This document shows, piece after piece, positions 17,216 through 25,530 of a stretch of 64,000 nucleotides of DNA. Position 1 is the stretch's first letter. Each line of letters opens with the position of its first letter. The DNA is taken from positions 8,680,001 through 8,744,000 of the forward strand of contig NZ_CP035758.1 of assembly GCF_004208415.1 (NCBI RefSeq). Reading direction: 5' to 3'. Under the pieces are notes generated by a model. That model saw only the letters and a list, made by a program, of their open reading frames with translations, did not search any database and had not been told where the DNA came from. Source of the DNA: Ktedonosporobacter rubrisoli. Lineage in GTDB: Bacteria; Chloroflexota; Ktedonobacteria; Ktedonobacterales; Ktedonobacteraceae. The translations under genes were made by a program, and so were the position numbers.

Positions 17216-17896
17216 ATGAATTTGGACGACACGTTTACACGCGTGGAGAGGCGTCAGCTGGTGGACCATGTGTTAATCCAACTTCAGAAACATATCTCGC
17301 TTGGGCACTATAAGCCCGGCGATCGCTTGCCCACGGAACCCGAGCTCATGAAGCAGCTCGGGGTGGGGCGCTCTACGATTAGGGAGGCGATCCGCATTCT
17401 GGTTCATGGCGGGTTGCTGGAGGTTCGGCAAGGTGCTGGCACTTTTGTCAAGGCACGCCAGGTCAGCGAGGAGACACTTCATCAGCGTCTGCGGCGTGAG
17501 GATGCCAGAAATGTGCAGGAGGTGCGCCGTATGCTCGAAGGTGAGACAGCTGCTCTGGCGGCCCTGCGCCGGACTGAGGAAGACCTTGAGCGTATTAAGC
17601 ATTATCTGGACCGGCGTAGTGAGTTACTGAGCGCTGGCAACTACGTAGATTACATCGATGCAGATATCGCTTTCCATCTTGCAATTGCCGAGGCCAGTAA
17701 GAATGCGCTGGTAGTAGACCTCTACAGCTCGTTTTCGGCGGCCTTGCACGATTACTTTAGCAGCTCTATTTTGGATGTGGACCATTTCAAGGATAATACA
17801 GCTGTACACGAAAAGATCTATCAAGCGATTCGCGATCAGGATGCTAATCGAGCCCGGGAGTTGACATTTGAGAATGTGGGATTGTGTCACTCGTAA
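17216..17896 (+). CDS. FadR/GntR-family transcriptional regulator (FCD domain)
   Basis: A 226-aa repressor-type protein. The GntR winged helix spans residues about 12-80 (GHYKPGDRLPTEPELMKQLGVGRSTIREAIRIL, then EVRQGAGTFV). The FCD ligand domain follows, with DADIAFHLAIAEAS and AVHEKIYQAIRDQD giving Asp/His metal-ligand positions. FCD proteins sense organic acids and sugars. AGGAGA is seven bases before the ATG. The MFS transporter begins 75 bases downstream on the same strand and is its likely target. The C-terminus is a few residues shorter than usual. Confidence 0.88.
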   Translation: MNLDDTFTRVERRQLVDHVLIQLQKHISLGHYKPGDRLPTEPELMKQLGVGRSTIREAIRILVHGGLLEVRQGAGTFVKARQVSEETLHQRLRREDARNVQEVRRMLEGETAALAALRRTEEDLERIKHYLDRRSELLSAGNYVDYIDADIAFHLAIAEASKNALVVDLYSSFSAALHDYFSSSILDVDHFKDNTAVHEKIYQAIRDQDANRARELTFENVGLCHS

Positions 17897-17971
17897 AAAT
17901 TTTGCTAAAATTCGTCAGATGATCTGTCGATAATGCTGGAGGTTCTAGCCTTAGAGGAGAAAAATTTCTAT

Positions 17972-19219
17972 ATGCAGAAGCAAGCGTCAGTATCTGTGAC
18001 TACTACCATTTTTTCTATTTTATTTGCCGTAAGTTTTGCCCATTTGCTCAATGATTCGATCCAATCGGTCATTCCAGCGATGTTTCCACTTCTCAAGCAA
18101 TCGCTCCAGCTTAATTTTGCTCAGGTTGGTTTGATCGCCTTCGCCCTAAATATTACCGCCTCGCTGTTGCAGCCGCTGGTTGGCATCTTCATGGATCTGC
18201 GGCCCAAACCATTTTTATTACCTATTGGGATGTGCTCAACGCTGGTTGGCATGGTGATTTTAGCCTATGCGCCAAGCTTTCTTGTGGTTTTGCTGGCCGT
18301 CGTCTTTGTTGGCATTGGCTCCTCTGTGCTCCATCCTGAGTCTTCACGCGTGGCATTTCTGGCCTCAGGAGGGAAACGTGGACTAGCGCAATCGCTTTTC
18401 CAGATTGGTGGCAATATCGGTCAGGCTCTGGGACCTGTCCTGACGGCCTTTATTTTTGTGCCACTTGGACAAGGGGGCGCCGTCTGGTTTGCCGGGGTGG
18501 CTATGCTCGCGATCATTGTACTGTTTTACGTAGCGCGCTGGTATAGTCTGCGCTCTTCGCCAGCCCATAGAGCCGCGCATGCCGTATTTGAGCCAGCTGG
18601 CAATCAGCTCTCGCGCCGCACGATTGTGGGCGCACTTGCCATTCTGATTGCGCTGATATTCTCCAAATATGTCTATATATCGAGCATTACCAGTTATTAC
18701 GCTTTCTATGCGATAAAACAATTTGGCTTTTCGGTCCAGCAAGCTCAATTGTATCTCTTCATTTTTCTGGTGGCCAGCGTAGTTGGTACTTTTGCCGGCG
18801 GTCCACCGGCCGATCGCTTTGGACGAAGGAATATTATCTGGATCTCAATCCTGGGGACGGCGCCCTTTGCCATCCTGCTGCCCTATGCTAATCAATTCTG
18901 GTCGATGGTCCTGCTGGCTCTGGCCGGTCTGATATTGTCCTCGGCGTTCTCGATTATCGTCGTGTATGCCCAGGAACTGCTGCCCGGGAAAGTAGGCATG
19001 GTTTCTGGCCTCTTCTTTGGGTTGGCCTTTGGTCTGGGCGGCTTAGGCTCGGCTGTACTTGGCTATCTTGCGGATCTCAGCAGCCTCAATGCCGTCATTC
19101 AGGGCTGCTCATATCTGCCCCTGATCGGGCTGATCACTATCCTCTTGCCTCCCGATCGCAAATTGCATGGGCAGAACGTAAGCGTAGCGACGACCGAGAC
19201 TTCGGCAAGCCAGGTTTAG
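17972..19219 (+). CDS. MFS transporter, fosmidomycin-resistance (Fsr) type
   Basis: A 415-aa twelve-helix major facilitator. HLLNDSIQSVIPAMFPLLKQ in the first helix and loop, and GSSVLHPESSRVAFLASGG followed by QSLFQIGGNIGQALGP, are the hallmarks of the Fsr group, exporters of fosmidomycin and related small molecules. The cytoplasmic loop GGPPADRFGRRN is the MFS motif A copy between helices 8 and 9. ATG at 17972 has GAGGAG about eleven bases upstream; an ATG at 17933 is possible but has no ribosome site. It is probably co-transcribed with the FadR-like regulator. Confidence 0.88.
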   Translation: MQKQASVSVTTTIFSILFAVSFAHLLNDSIQSVIPAMFPLLKQSLQLNFAQVGLIAFALNITASLLQPLVGIFMDLRPKPFLLPIGMCSTLVGMVILAYAPSFLVVLLAVVFVGIGSSVLHPESSRVAFLASGGKRGLAQSLFQIGGNIGQALGPVLTAFIFVPLGQGGAVWFAGVAMLAIIVLFYVARWYSLRSSPAHRAAHAVFEPAGNQLSRRTIVGALAILIALIFSKYVYISSITSYYAFYAIKQFGFSVQQAQLYLFIFLVASVVGTFAGGPPADRFGRRNIIWISILGTAPFAILLPYANQFWSMVLLALAGLILSSAFSIIVVYAQELLPGKVGMVSGLFFGLAFGLGGLGSAVLGYLADLSSLNAVIQGCSYLPLIGLITILLPPDRKLHGQNVSVATTETSASQV

Positions 19220-19260
19220 GCTTATGTAATGTATCGAAAAGGCTGTATCCAGGTTGTGTA

Positions 19261-19281
19261 AGCATTGCACCGAGCAATGCT
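19261..19281. repeat. Short perfect hairpin after MFS gene
   Basis: An 8-bp perfect inverted repeat (19261-19268 with 19274-19281) with a 5-base loop lies 42 bases after the MFS stop. No T-run follows; a weak terminator or a protein site. Confidence 0.45.
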
Positions 19282-19346
19282 AAGCACAGCTTGGCAGCGC
19301 GCTACTTGTTCCAGAGCTTCTCCAACATTATCAGGGAAGGCCGAAG

Positions 19347-19406
19347 GAAGAAGAGAGGATATGTCTTTTGGTGTTAATGGCCCACAATAGACATATCCTC
19401 TTTCTT
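19347..19406. repeat. Long inverted repeat, 19-bp arms with one bulge
   Basis: The left arm ends in AGAGGATATGTCT (19354-19366) and the right arm begins with its perfect complement (19389-19401). Both continue outward through GAAGAA/TTCTTC with one unpaired base. The loop is 22 bases. It lies between the MFS gene and the convergent PPOX gene and may be a terminator or a stable RNA element. A 69-codon minus frame over it is not supported. Confidence 0.6.
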
Positions 19407-19518
19407 CGCCTGGACCGTCTGTGCCACGCAAGGTGAGGGTCCCGCTATTGGAGTAGATCAGATGAAGAAAGGCTTTTTCCTCATCTCAGCAGCTTGCTCA
19501 GCCCAGGCTAGATCAAGA

Positions 19519-19941
19519 CTATATTTCGTCAGCAAAATCCCAGGCACGCAGTTTTCCCGGCTCAAGACGGACAAGGACCAACTCGGCATCTTTCAGGGTC
19601 TGCAGATAGGCGTCTACTTGCTCGGGTCCTACGTAGCGCAGAGCAATGCGTCGGAGGACTGCATGGTCATTATCAGTGCCAAGTTTTGCCTTGCCACGCA
19701 CTTCAAGGCCCCGATTAAGGTCTGAAGTTTCGAAGACGCTGATGCTGGCGCGTGGGTTGCCCTGCAAGCTGCGATGCTTGATATCATTGGCGCCGATGAT
19801 GAGGTTAAAGCCTCCATCCTGCCATTCATGCCAGATAGGCGATAGCAGGATATCACCGTTAGCCAGATGGGTAGCCAGAACAGCATTTAAAGGGAGATCG
19901 AGAAGGTCGCCGAGATCGGAAACCTGTAAATTTTTACGCAT
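19519..19941 (-). CDS. PPOX-class (pyridoxamine phosphate oxidase-fold) flavin/F420-dependent oxidoreductase
   Basis: A 140-aa split-barrel protein. ATHLANGDILLSPIWHEWQDGGFNLIIGANDIKHRSLQGNPRASISV gives the N-terminal strands and the phosphate-binding K-x-R-N region typical of small PPOX proteins that use FMN or F420. The C-terminal LVLVRLEPGKLRAWDF strand is also typical. The start is uncertain: ATG at 19941 has its AGAGG rather far upstream, and a TTG at 19950 is closer to it. It is divergent from the HxlR regulator across a promoter-bearing gap. Confidence 0.83.
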   Translation of the reverse strand: MRKNLQVSDLGDLLDLPLNAVLATHLANGDILLSPIWHEWQDGGFNLIIGANDIKHRSLQGNPRASISVFETSDLNRGLEVRGKAKLGTDNDHAVLRRIALRYVGPEQVDAYLQTLKDAELVLVRLEPGKLRAWDFADEI

Positions 19942-20031
19942 AGCTAGCAAATTACCTCTTCAGTAGAGTAGTGGATCGAAGTTCAGAGTGCTCACGTACG
20001 TGCAATTTAAGTGTATATAAGTGGAGATGTT

Positions 20032-20060
20032 TTGACAAGAAGTGACAAAATTGTGATATA
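20032..20060 (+). promoter_or_regulatory. Promoter of the HxlR-family gene
   Basis: TTGACA, 17-base spacer, GATATA. The predicted transcript start is near 20067, about 60 bases before the ATG. TTGACA and TGACAAAA repeat in the spacer and TTGTGATA covers the -10, closely matching the promoter at 16092. Confidence 0.6.
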
Positions 20061-20125
20061 GTGCTAAAAAGTATACTACCTGAAGCATCTATTCTTTGAT
20101 ATCTGCTTGTGATGAAGGAAACGTT

Positions 20126-20470
20126 ATGAGAGAGGCTGTGTATACCAGAAAGTATAGCTGTGCGTCAGAGGCAGCAGCAGATATTTTTGGTGGGAAATGG
20201 AAAGTTCTGATCCTTTGCTATTTATGCGAGGCTCCGCGGCGTTTTAATGAGCTCAGGCGCCTCTTGCCTGAAGTCACGCAGAGGATGTTAATTCGGCAAT
20301 TACGGGAATTGGAGCAGGATGGTATTGTCCATAGGGAAATTTATGGAACGGTTCCTCCCCAGGTGACGTATTCGCTAACTGAGCTCGGCCTCGGTCTTGA
20401 GCCGATTATGGAACAGATGATTGTCTGGGGCGAGCGCTATTTGGCGCAGGATCAAGAATGCCTTGAGTGA
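20126..20470 (+). CDS. HxlR-family transcriptional regulator
   Basis: A 114-aa winged-helix protein. YSCASEAAADIFGGKWKVLIL is the HxlR N-terminus, including the cysteine that in several members senses electrophiles or aldehydes. FNELRRLLPEVTQRMLIRQLRELEQDGIV is the helix-turn-helix, and YSLTELGLGLEPIM the dimer helix. ATG at 20126 has AAGGAA seven bases upstream. The divergent PPOX oxidoreductase is the likely target, as HxlR genes usually sit beside the redox enzyme they control. Confidence 0.9.
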   Translation: MREAVYTRKYSCASEAAADIFGGKWKVLILCYLCEAPRRFNELRRLLPEVTQRMLIRQLRELEQDGIVHREIYGTVPPQVTYSLTELGLGLEPIMEQMIVWGERYLAQDQECLE

Positions 20471-20509
20471 TCTTGCGTACGGATTCTGCCTGCAAGTTTT
20501 TAGCGCCAT

Positions 20510-21091
20510 TTAGGGATGTATTTTCTCTTGCCTGGAAAGCATTTCAACAAACTTCTGTAGACGTGCAGCCCGGGTTTCGGCCTTTTTCGCTGTTTGGAGG
20601 CGAAAGATGATAGCGTAGCGATTTTGGCTATTCAGCGTATTGAAGAAGGCCAGGGCCTGGGGATTTTTGGCAAGTTCGCTCTGCAGATCGGCGGGGATAT
20701 CACTATTTTTCTGGCTTGCATAAGCAGCGTCCCAGCGCCCATCCGCCTTTGCCCGTTCTATCTGTTGTAGCCCTGCCGGCTGCATCTTGCCAGCCTCGAT
20801 AAGGGCCAGAGCCTTCTCACGATTGATCTGTGACCAGATGCTTTTGGGGCGGCGCGGCGTAAATTTCAGTAACCAGTGCTGTTCGTCGAAAGAGGCCTTT
20901 TGCCCGTCGATCCAACCATAGCAGAGCGCTTCTTCCAGAGCCTGGGCATAGTTGATGGAGGCAATTTGGCTGGCCTTTTTGGCAAACTTGAGCCAGATGC
21001 CCTTTGCCTCTGCATGGTGCTCTTTGAGCCAGGCTTCCCACTCTGCCTGGGTTGCGAATAAGATGATGGGGAGGTTATCCTTAATATTCAA
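20510..21091 (-). CDS. YdeI/OmpD-associated family protein
   Basis: A 193-aa protein of the YdeI family (bacteriocin/antimicrobial-peptide protection in some hosts; biochemical role unknown). Visible family blocks are EWEAWLKEHHAEAKGIWLKFAKK, ALEEALCYGWIDGQ and FTPRRPKSIWSQINREKA, then the C-terminal DUF1905-like helix NPQALAFFNTLNSQNRYAIIFRLQTAKKAETR. The start appears to be TTG at 21091 with AGGAGG about ten bases upstream. A promoter lies at 21229-21257. Confidence 0.87.
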   Translation of the reverse strand: MNIKDNLPIILFATQAEWEAWLKEHHAEAKGIWLKFAKKASQIASINYAQALEEALCYGWIDGQKASFDEQHWLLKFTPRRPKSIWSQINREKALALIEAGKMQPAGLQQIERAKADGRWDAAYASQKNSDIPADLQSELAKNPQALAFFNTLNSQNRYAIIFRLQTAKKAETRAARLQKFVEMLSRQEKIHP

Positions 21092-21228
21092 GCTTTCGTT
21101 TCCTCCTGGTTGCGATTGGCCCTAGAAAGGCTGGCTTGTGGCAAGCGCTCTTTTTCCCTTTGACGTTTGCTGTGCCGCTACATCTCGTCTGTGCGCAAGG
21201 CAGATTAGCTTTCTTTGATTTAGCTCTT

Positions 21229-21257
21229 ATAATAGCACAGGTGTTCGAGCTCTGCAA
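21229..21257 (-). promoter_or_regulatory. Putative promoter of the YdeI-like gene
   Basis: On the minus strand: TTGCAG, 17-base spacer, TATTAT. It implies a leader of roughly 130 bases before the start at 21091. Confidence 0.45.
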
Positions 21258-21349
21258 TGCTGAGCGGCGAAGCTGAATATAGTTGGGGTGTGGAATAACG
21301 GGTTTCCTGACCGGATAAGGGTTTTTAGTATCTGACAAGACGAAAGTTA

Positions 21350-21805
21350 TTATGCCTGGCCTTCGGCAGCTTTTTTGATATAATTGTTGCGCGTTATCAA
21401 CAAGCTACGCATGTAGCGTCTAAGCACGAGCACTTCCGCTAGCCGACCAGCGAGGCCAAGAGGAGCCTGGAAACTGAATCTGTCAATCATGAGTGTGCTG
21501 CCATCGCTTTCCACAAACTCGTGTATATGGTGGATTTCCTTAAAAGGTCCTTTGAGCATCTCATCAACAAAGTGCACCGGCCGCTCGTACTCCGTGATTT
21601 TTGTCGTGAGGTGCTGTCTGATGCCGAAGTGGACAGCTTCCCAGGTGACAGTATCATTGAGCTTCATAACGCCGCTAGTAACGCCAGCAATCGCTCTTTC
21701 GTGTGTATGGCTAACAGAGTTACGGTGAATATCGACGCTCAGCGATAGATCGAAGCAACGCTCGATAGGAGCTTTGATAAAGGTTTCCAGATAAATGGTG
21801 CTCAT
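21350..21805 (-). CDS. SRPBCC-fold (START-like) protein
   Basis: A 151-aa helix-grip protein that binds a hydrophobic ligand. MSTIYLETFIKAPIERCFDLSLSVDIH is the usual first strand and helix, and GPFKEIHHIHEFVESDGSTLMIDRFSFQAPLG the central strands followed by the long C-terminal helix. Close relatives are annotated as cell-division inhibitor or polyketide-cyclase-like proteins without proven function. Start ATG has no strong ribosome site. It is 150 bases from the next gene and not clearly in an operon. Confidence 0.82.
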   Translation of the reverse strand: MSTIYLETFIKAPIERCFDLSLSVDIHRNSVSHTHERAIAGVTSGVMKLNDTVTWEAVHFGIRQHLTTKITEYERPVHFVDEMLKGPFKEIHHIHEFVESDGSTLMIDRFSFQAPLGLAGRLAEVLVLRRYMRSLLITRNNYIKKAAEGQA

Positions 21806-21979
21806 AAATCTAAGTATAGTATAGAATTTTAGCTTTTGCTATCTTTACATTCGTTTTTAGGAAAAGGGTGAGGGATGGGCCAGATGCATGATTAAAGATA
21901 AGCATGGACTGAACTGAAGGATAGGGAATCTGGCCAGACGAATCAGATCCCGTCATCCTGCTTATAGAACAAAACAGTT

Positions 21980-22957
21980 TTACCGGCGTGAGCTGCGGCA
22001 ATGGGCTATCTGATTGGCTGTATACAAAGGCAGTTCACCACGGACGTAGCGTCCGATATTTTTGGCAAAGACGAGGGCCCCTTGATGATAAAAGGCATCG
22101 GTCAGGCCGGCGATATGAGGAGTCACAACAACGTTTTGTTGAAATAGTTGATGCGTCAGGGCAACAGGCTCTTCCCAAAAGACATCAAGGCCCGCCCCAG
22201 CCAGGTGCCCGCTCTGCAATGCGGCAAAGAGAGCCTCGTGATCGACAAGGCCGCCGCGAGCGACATTGATAAAAAAGCTGCCAGGCTTCATAGCCTCAAA
22301 GGCCTCAGCATTCAAGAGATGATGTGTCTCAGGCGTATATCTGATGCAGGCAATTGTATAGTCGGCCTCGTGCAAAGCTGTGATCAACTCCTTTGGCCCG
22401 AAAACCTGCTTCAAAGAGGGAATTCCCAAAACTTCTCGCTCAGGATTATTGCGCACAGCAAGCAATTTCATACCAAAGGCTTGCAAGCGACGCGCGAGAG
22501 CCATACCGATGTCGCCAAGACCGAGAATACAAGCAGTTTTGTCAGTGAGCGCAAAGCCCGGCGGCTCGGCCCAGCGTCCCTCTTGCCAGGCAGTGCGCAG
22601 CTCTGGTAGCCGGCGTGAGAGCATCAGCATAAACATTATCGCTAGCTCGGCTACCGAGTCCGCGTTGCGTGTATTGCCGGCAGGCAGCCGGGCCACCCAG
22701 ACGCCGGCCTCTGTCGCTGCTTCTATATCGACAGTATCAAGCCCGACACCAAATTGTTGGATCAAGCCGAAGTGGCCCTGCTCGATAAGTGAACGATCGA
22801 CACGCGCGCTGAAGGGAACGACAATATCGGCATCTGAAATGTGTCTGGCAATATCAGCCTGTGAGCAAGCAATGATCTCATGCTCTGGCAGCAAGGGAGC
22901 AAGGCCTTGCCAGGGGAGGCCCGCCGAAAAATGTTCTCTACCAAATAATATTTTCAT
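21980..22957 (-). CDS. D-isomer-specific 2-hydroxyacid dehydrogenase
   Basis: A 325-aa NAD(P)-dependent oxidoreductase that interconverts 2-hydroxy and 2-keto acids. The Rossmann motif is ILGLGDIGMALARRL, the catalytic Arg lies in NVARGGLVDHEALF, the Glu in the DVFWEEPV block, and the catalytic His in VVTPHIAGLT. The N-terminal substrate domain starts MKILFGREHF. ATG at 22957 is preferred to 23014 because AAGGA lies eight bases upstream and the family begins there. The substrate is not evident from neighbours. Confidence 0.92.
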   Translation of the reverse strand: MKILFGREHFSAGLPWQGLAPLLPEHEIIACSQADIARHISDADIVVPFSARVDRSLIEQGHFGLIQQFGVGLDTVDIEAATEAGVWVARLPAGNTRNADSVAELAIMFMLMLSRRLPELRTAWQEGRWAEPPGFALTDKTACILGLGDIGMALARRLQAFGMKLLAVRNNPEREVLGIPSLKQVFGPKELITALHEADYTIACIRYTPETHHLLNAEAFEAMKPGSFFINVARGGLVDHEALFAALQSGHLAGAGLDVFWEEPVALTHQLFQQNVVVTPHIAGLTDAFYHQGALVFAKNIGRYVRGELPLYTANQIAHCRSSRR

Positions 22958-23116
22958 CGGCAAAATCCTTTTTGTGGCCTGGAGATGAATAAACCTTCCC
23001 ATTCTGGCCAGCAAGGGAAGGTCTGCCTCTGTTTTAGAGAGCTGATATTTCTATAGAGCTCTTTATGTAGAATAACATAATTTCAGCAACTTGTGCAGAT
23101 AAGCAAACTTGTTAAA

Positions 23117-24550
23117 TTACAACTCAAGTAGGGTGGGGGCCCTATCGACTGCCCGTTCGTCTGCGGTTTCGCTCTGTAGCATGCGCGGGATGTAGAGTAT
23201 AGCCAGCACAGCTCCCAGGAGCTCGCCGCAGCCGCCAACCAGAAAGGCCGTATGCAGCCCGGCCATGAAGAATGCATTACCATGCCCGGCTGAAAGCTGG
23301 CCGGCCAGGATCGCTCCCAGAATTGCCACGCCCAATGTCGCTCCTATCATGCGGGCCATATTGCCAAAGCCAGAAGCCAGGCCGGCACTTCTGGCCGGCA
23401 GACTGCCCACAGCAACGGCCATGACCGGACTTGTGTTCAAACCTACCCCAGCGCCAATAGCTGCCATCGTAATCACAAGAAAGGTATAGGGCGTTTCTGG
23501 CGTCAGGAGCGTAAAGAGCAGCAGGCCAACTCCCATCAAGGCCATGCCCGCAACCATCAACGGCCGAGGGCCAAAGCGGCTGATCCAGCGGCCGACCGGC
23601 GGCGAGATGATAATAAAGACGATGGAGAGAGGCAAGAGCTGCAAGCCTGCCAGTAAGGCTGACGCATGATGGATGGATTGTAGATACAGGCTGATCAAAA
23701 AGAACATGCCGTACATACCAAAGGTCATCATGCTAGCGATGGCCAGGGCCGCTGAGAACGCGCGGTGCCGAAAAATGTCTAAGGGAACCATAGCTCCGGG
23801 GGTGCGCCGCTCAACTATGATAAAGGCTGCAAGGCTGATGATGGCTAAGCCGAAGCCGGCGAGAATAAGTGGGGAAAACCAGCCTCGGGCCTGGCCTTCG
23901 ATTACGGCGTAGGTGAGCGCAACCAGGCAGAGGATTGCCAGAGTCTGGCCAGGGAGATCGAGCCGTCGTCCTTGCGGGTGCGAGGATTCTGCTACAAAGA
24001 TCGCCGCAATGCCGAAGTTTATCAGGCCAATCGGAATATTCATGAAGAAGATGCTTTGCCAGCCAAAGGTATTGACAAAAAGAGCTCCTACGGTTGGCCC
24101 AATGGCCAGAGCCAGGCCCATAACGCTGGCCCAGATGCCAATTGCCCGCGCGCGTTCTTTGGGGTCCGGATAGGTTGCGGTAAGAATAGAAAGCGTTCCC
24201 GGCAATTCCAGAGCGGCGCCAATTCCCTGCAACACTCTACCCACAAGCAAAAGAGCGATAGAACCGGCGAAGGCACAGATCAGCGAGCCGCCGGTAAAGA
24301 GCGCCAGGCCTATGAGGAAGAGCCGCTTTCTCCCGAAGAGATCGCCAAGCGTTCCGCCTAATAAAAGCAAGCTTGCAAAGGTGAGATTGTAGCTATCAAT
24401 GATCCATTGCAGAGCTCCAATATCTGTATGAAGGCTGCTTTGCATGCTGGGCAGAGCGAGATTGACTACATTTGTATCAAGCTGAGGCATAAATAGCCCC
24501 AGACACATTGCTAGCAAGGTTAAACTCTTGACCTGTCGTACGGAAGGCAT
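23117..24550 (-). CDS. DHA2-family (14-helix) MFS drug exporter
   Basis: A 477-aa proton-drug antiporter like EmrB/QacA. Motif D1 is seen at LFMPQLDTNVVNLALPSM, motif A at GGTLGDLFGRKRLF, motif C at VMGLALAIGPTVGALFV, and about 14 hydrophobic helices follow in order. AAGGAG lies ten bases before the ATG. It is divergent from the ArsR-like gene at 24678, and the shared 127-base gap contains operator-like half sites, so drug-inducible repression is likely. Confidence 0.93.
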   Translation of the reverse strand: MPSVRQVKSLTLLAMCLGLFMPQLDTNVVNLALPSMQSSLHTDIGALQWIIDSYNLTFASLLLLGGTLGDLFGRKRLFLIGLALFTGGSLICAFAGSIALLLVGRVLQGIGAALELPGTLSILTATYPDPKERARAIGIWASVMGLALAIGPTVGALFVNTFGWQSIFFMNIPIGLINFGIAAIFVAESSHPQGRRLDLPGQTLAILCLVALTYAVIEGQARGWFSPLILAGFGLAIISLAAFIIVERRTPGAMVPLDIFRHRAFSAALAIASMMTFGMYGMFFLISLYLQSIHHASALLAGLQLLPLSIVFIIISPPVGRWISRFGPRPLMVAGMALMGVGLLLFTLLTPETPYTFLVITMAAIGAGVGLNTSPVMAVAVGSLPARSAGLASGFGNMARMIGATLGVAILGAILAGQLSAGHGNAFFMAGLHTAFLVGGCGELLGAVLAILYIPRMLQSETADERAVDRAPTLLEL

Positions 24551-24578
24551 AATCTTTATGCTCCTTCATCTCACTCGC

Positions 24579-24608
24579 TTGACAAAATAGGAAGCCATGC
24601 AATAATAT
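24579..24608 (+). promoter_or_regulatory. Promoter of the ArsR-like regulator
   Basis: TTGACA at 24579, 18-base spacer, TAATAT at 24603-24608. The operator-like inverted repeat begins at the -10 element. A second TATAAT is at 24633. Confidence 0.6.
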
Positions 24609-24667
24609 ATCGGTGTAAGTCGATATGTGTAGTATAATACAAAGCAGAAAAGTGTGTCAATATATCG
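24605..24667. promoter_or_regulatory. Putative operator: three ATATCG half sites
   Basis: ATATATCG (24605-24612) and CGATATGT (24621-24628) form an inverted repeat with an 8-base centre. A third copy of ATATATCG lies at 24660-24667, just before the regulator's start at 24678. The position fits autorepression and control of the divergent exporter. Confidence 0.6.
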
Positions 24668-24677
24668 GGATTGAACG

Positions 24678-25370
24678 ATGGATGAAAACAATCAGCTTTT
24701 TACGCTGGCGCAGGCTCTGGCGGACCGGCGGCGGCTCATCATTCTGCAGCAATTGATGGAAGGGCCAGCGACAGTCTCAGAATTGCAATCATTGACGGGC
24801 GGGCCGCAATCTACAGTCTCGACGCACCTTGCCGTGCTGCGTGAGCGGGGCCTGGTTGTGGCCGCGCGGCAAGGCCGGCAGATGTTCTATAAGCTGCGCG
24901 ATGCCTCAGTGGGCCAGCTTGTGGAGTCGCTTACCGTCGTGGCGGGTATGGTGCCGGCTAAGCTCTGGAAGTCACCACAGCTTATTATGGCCCGCACATG
25001 CTACGATCACCTGGCCGGGCGCTATGGCGTAGCACTCTTTGAGGCCTTGCTTGAGAAGCAAGCAATTGAGGAGCCAGGGGAAGCACGAGGAGAGATAGAG
25101 TTAGGCCCGGCGGGAAAAGAGATTTTTGGCAGCCTTGAGCTTGATCTGGAGGCCCTACGCCGCGAGCGGCGCCGTTTTGCCTTTGCCTGTCCCGACTGGA
25201 CTGAGCGCCGTCCTCACCTCGGTGGCACGCTCGGGGCCGCACTCTGGGCCCACTTTATCGAGCATGGCTGGGCCGTAAAGCAGCAAGGGACGCGCGCAAT
25301 CATCGTCACGGATCTGGGAAAGCAACGCCTGCGTGAGCAGCTTGGCGTACGAGTAGAGGAGAAAGTCTAA
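24678..25370 (+). CDS. ArsR-like winged-helix regulator, paralogue of 13721-14479
   Basis: A 230-aa two-domain regulator. The winged helix is at residues about 8-75 (LADRRRLIILQQLM, then STVSTHLAVLRERGLV, then a wing with RQGRQMFYKL). The second domain has ARTCYDHLAGRYGVALFEALL, shared almost word for word with the regulator at 13721-14479, and a C-terminal TERRPHLGGTLGAALWAHFIEHGW block. No metal-binding Cys pair. It is divergent from the DHA2 exporter across the half-site cluster and is its probable repressor. Confidence 0.85.
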   Translation: MDENNQLFTLAQALADRRRLIILQQLMEGPATVSELQSLTGGPQSTVSTHLAVLRERGLVVAARQGRQMFYKLRDASVGQLVESLTVVAGMVPAKLWKSPQLIMARTCYDHLAGRYGVALFEALLEKQAIEEPGEARGEIELGPAGKEIFGSLELDLEALRRERRRFAFACPDWTERRPHLGGTLGAALWAHFIEHGWAVKQQGTRAIIVTDLGKQRLREQLGVRVEEKV

Positions 25371-25418
25371 TTTTAGCTGTGGACTACACTAATAGTAATC
25401 GTTCTACGCGCGAACATA

Positions 25419-25453
25419 GCTAGCTTCTTCGCGTGACGGGCCAGGAAGCTAGC
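25419..25453 (+). repeat. Hairpin between regulator and sugar-importer operon
   Basis: A perfect 9-bp stem (25419-25427 with 25445-25453), 17-base loop. It may end the regulator transcript or sit in the leader of the importer operon. No T-run follows. Confidence 0.45.
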
Positions 25454-25530
25454 AAATTGTAGCTTTAGCTCGCGATCATCAGGGCCAGGCAAGTAGTTCA
25501 TTTCAGGGTATCTGTGTGGAGGTGGAAGTT

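Noticed and set aside
19222..19431. 69-codon minus-strand frame
   Set aside because: Overlaps two inverted repeats and has no ribosome site; better explained as untranslated structure.
21081..21338. 85-codon minus-strand frame
   Set aside because: Covers the promoter of the YdeI-like gene; composition is not protein-like.
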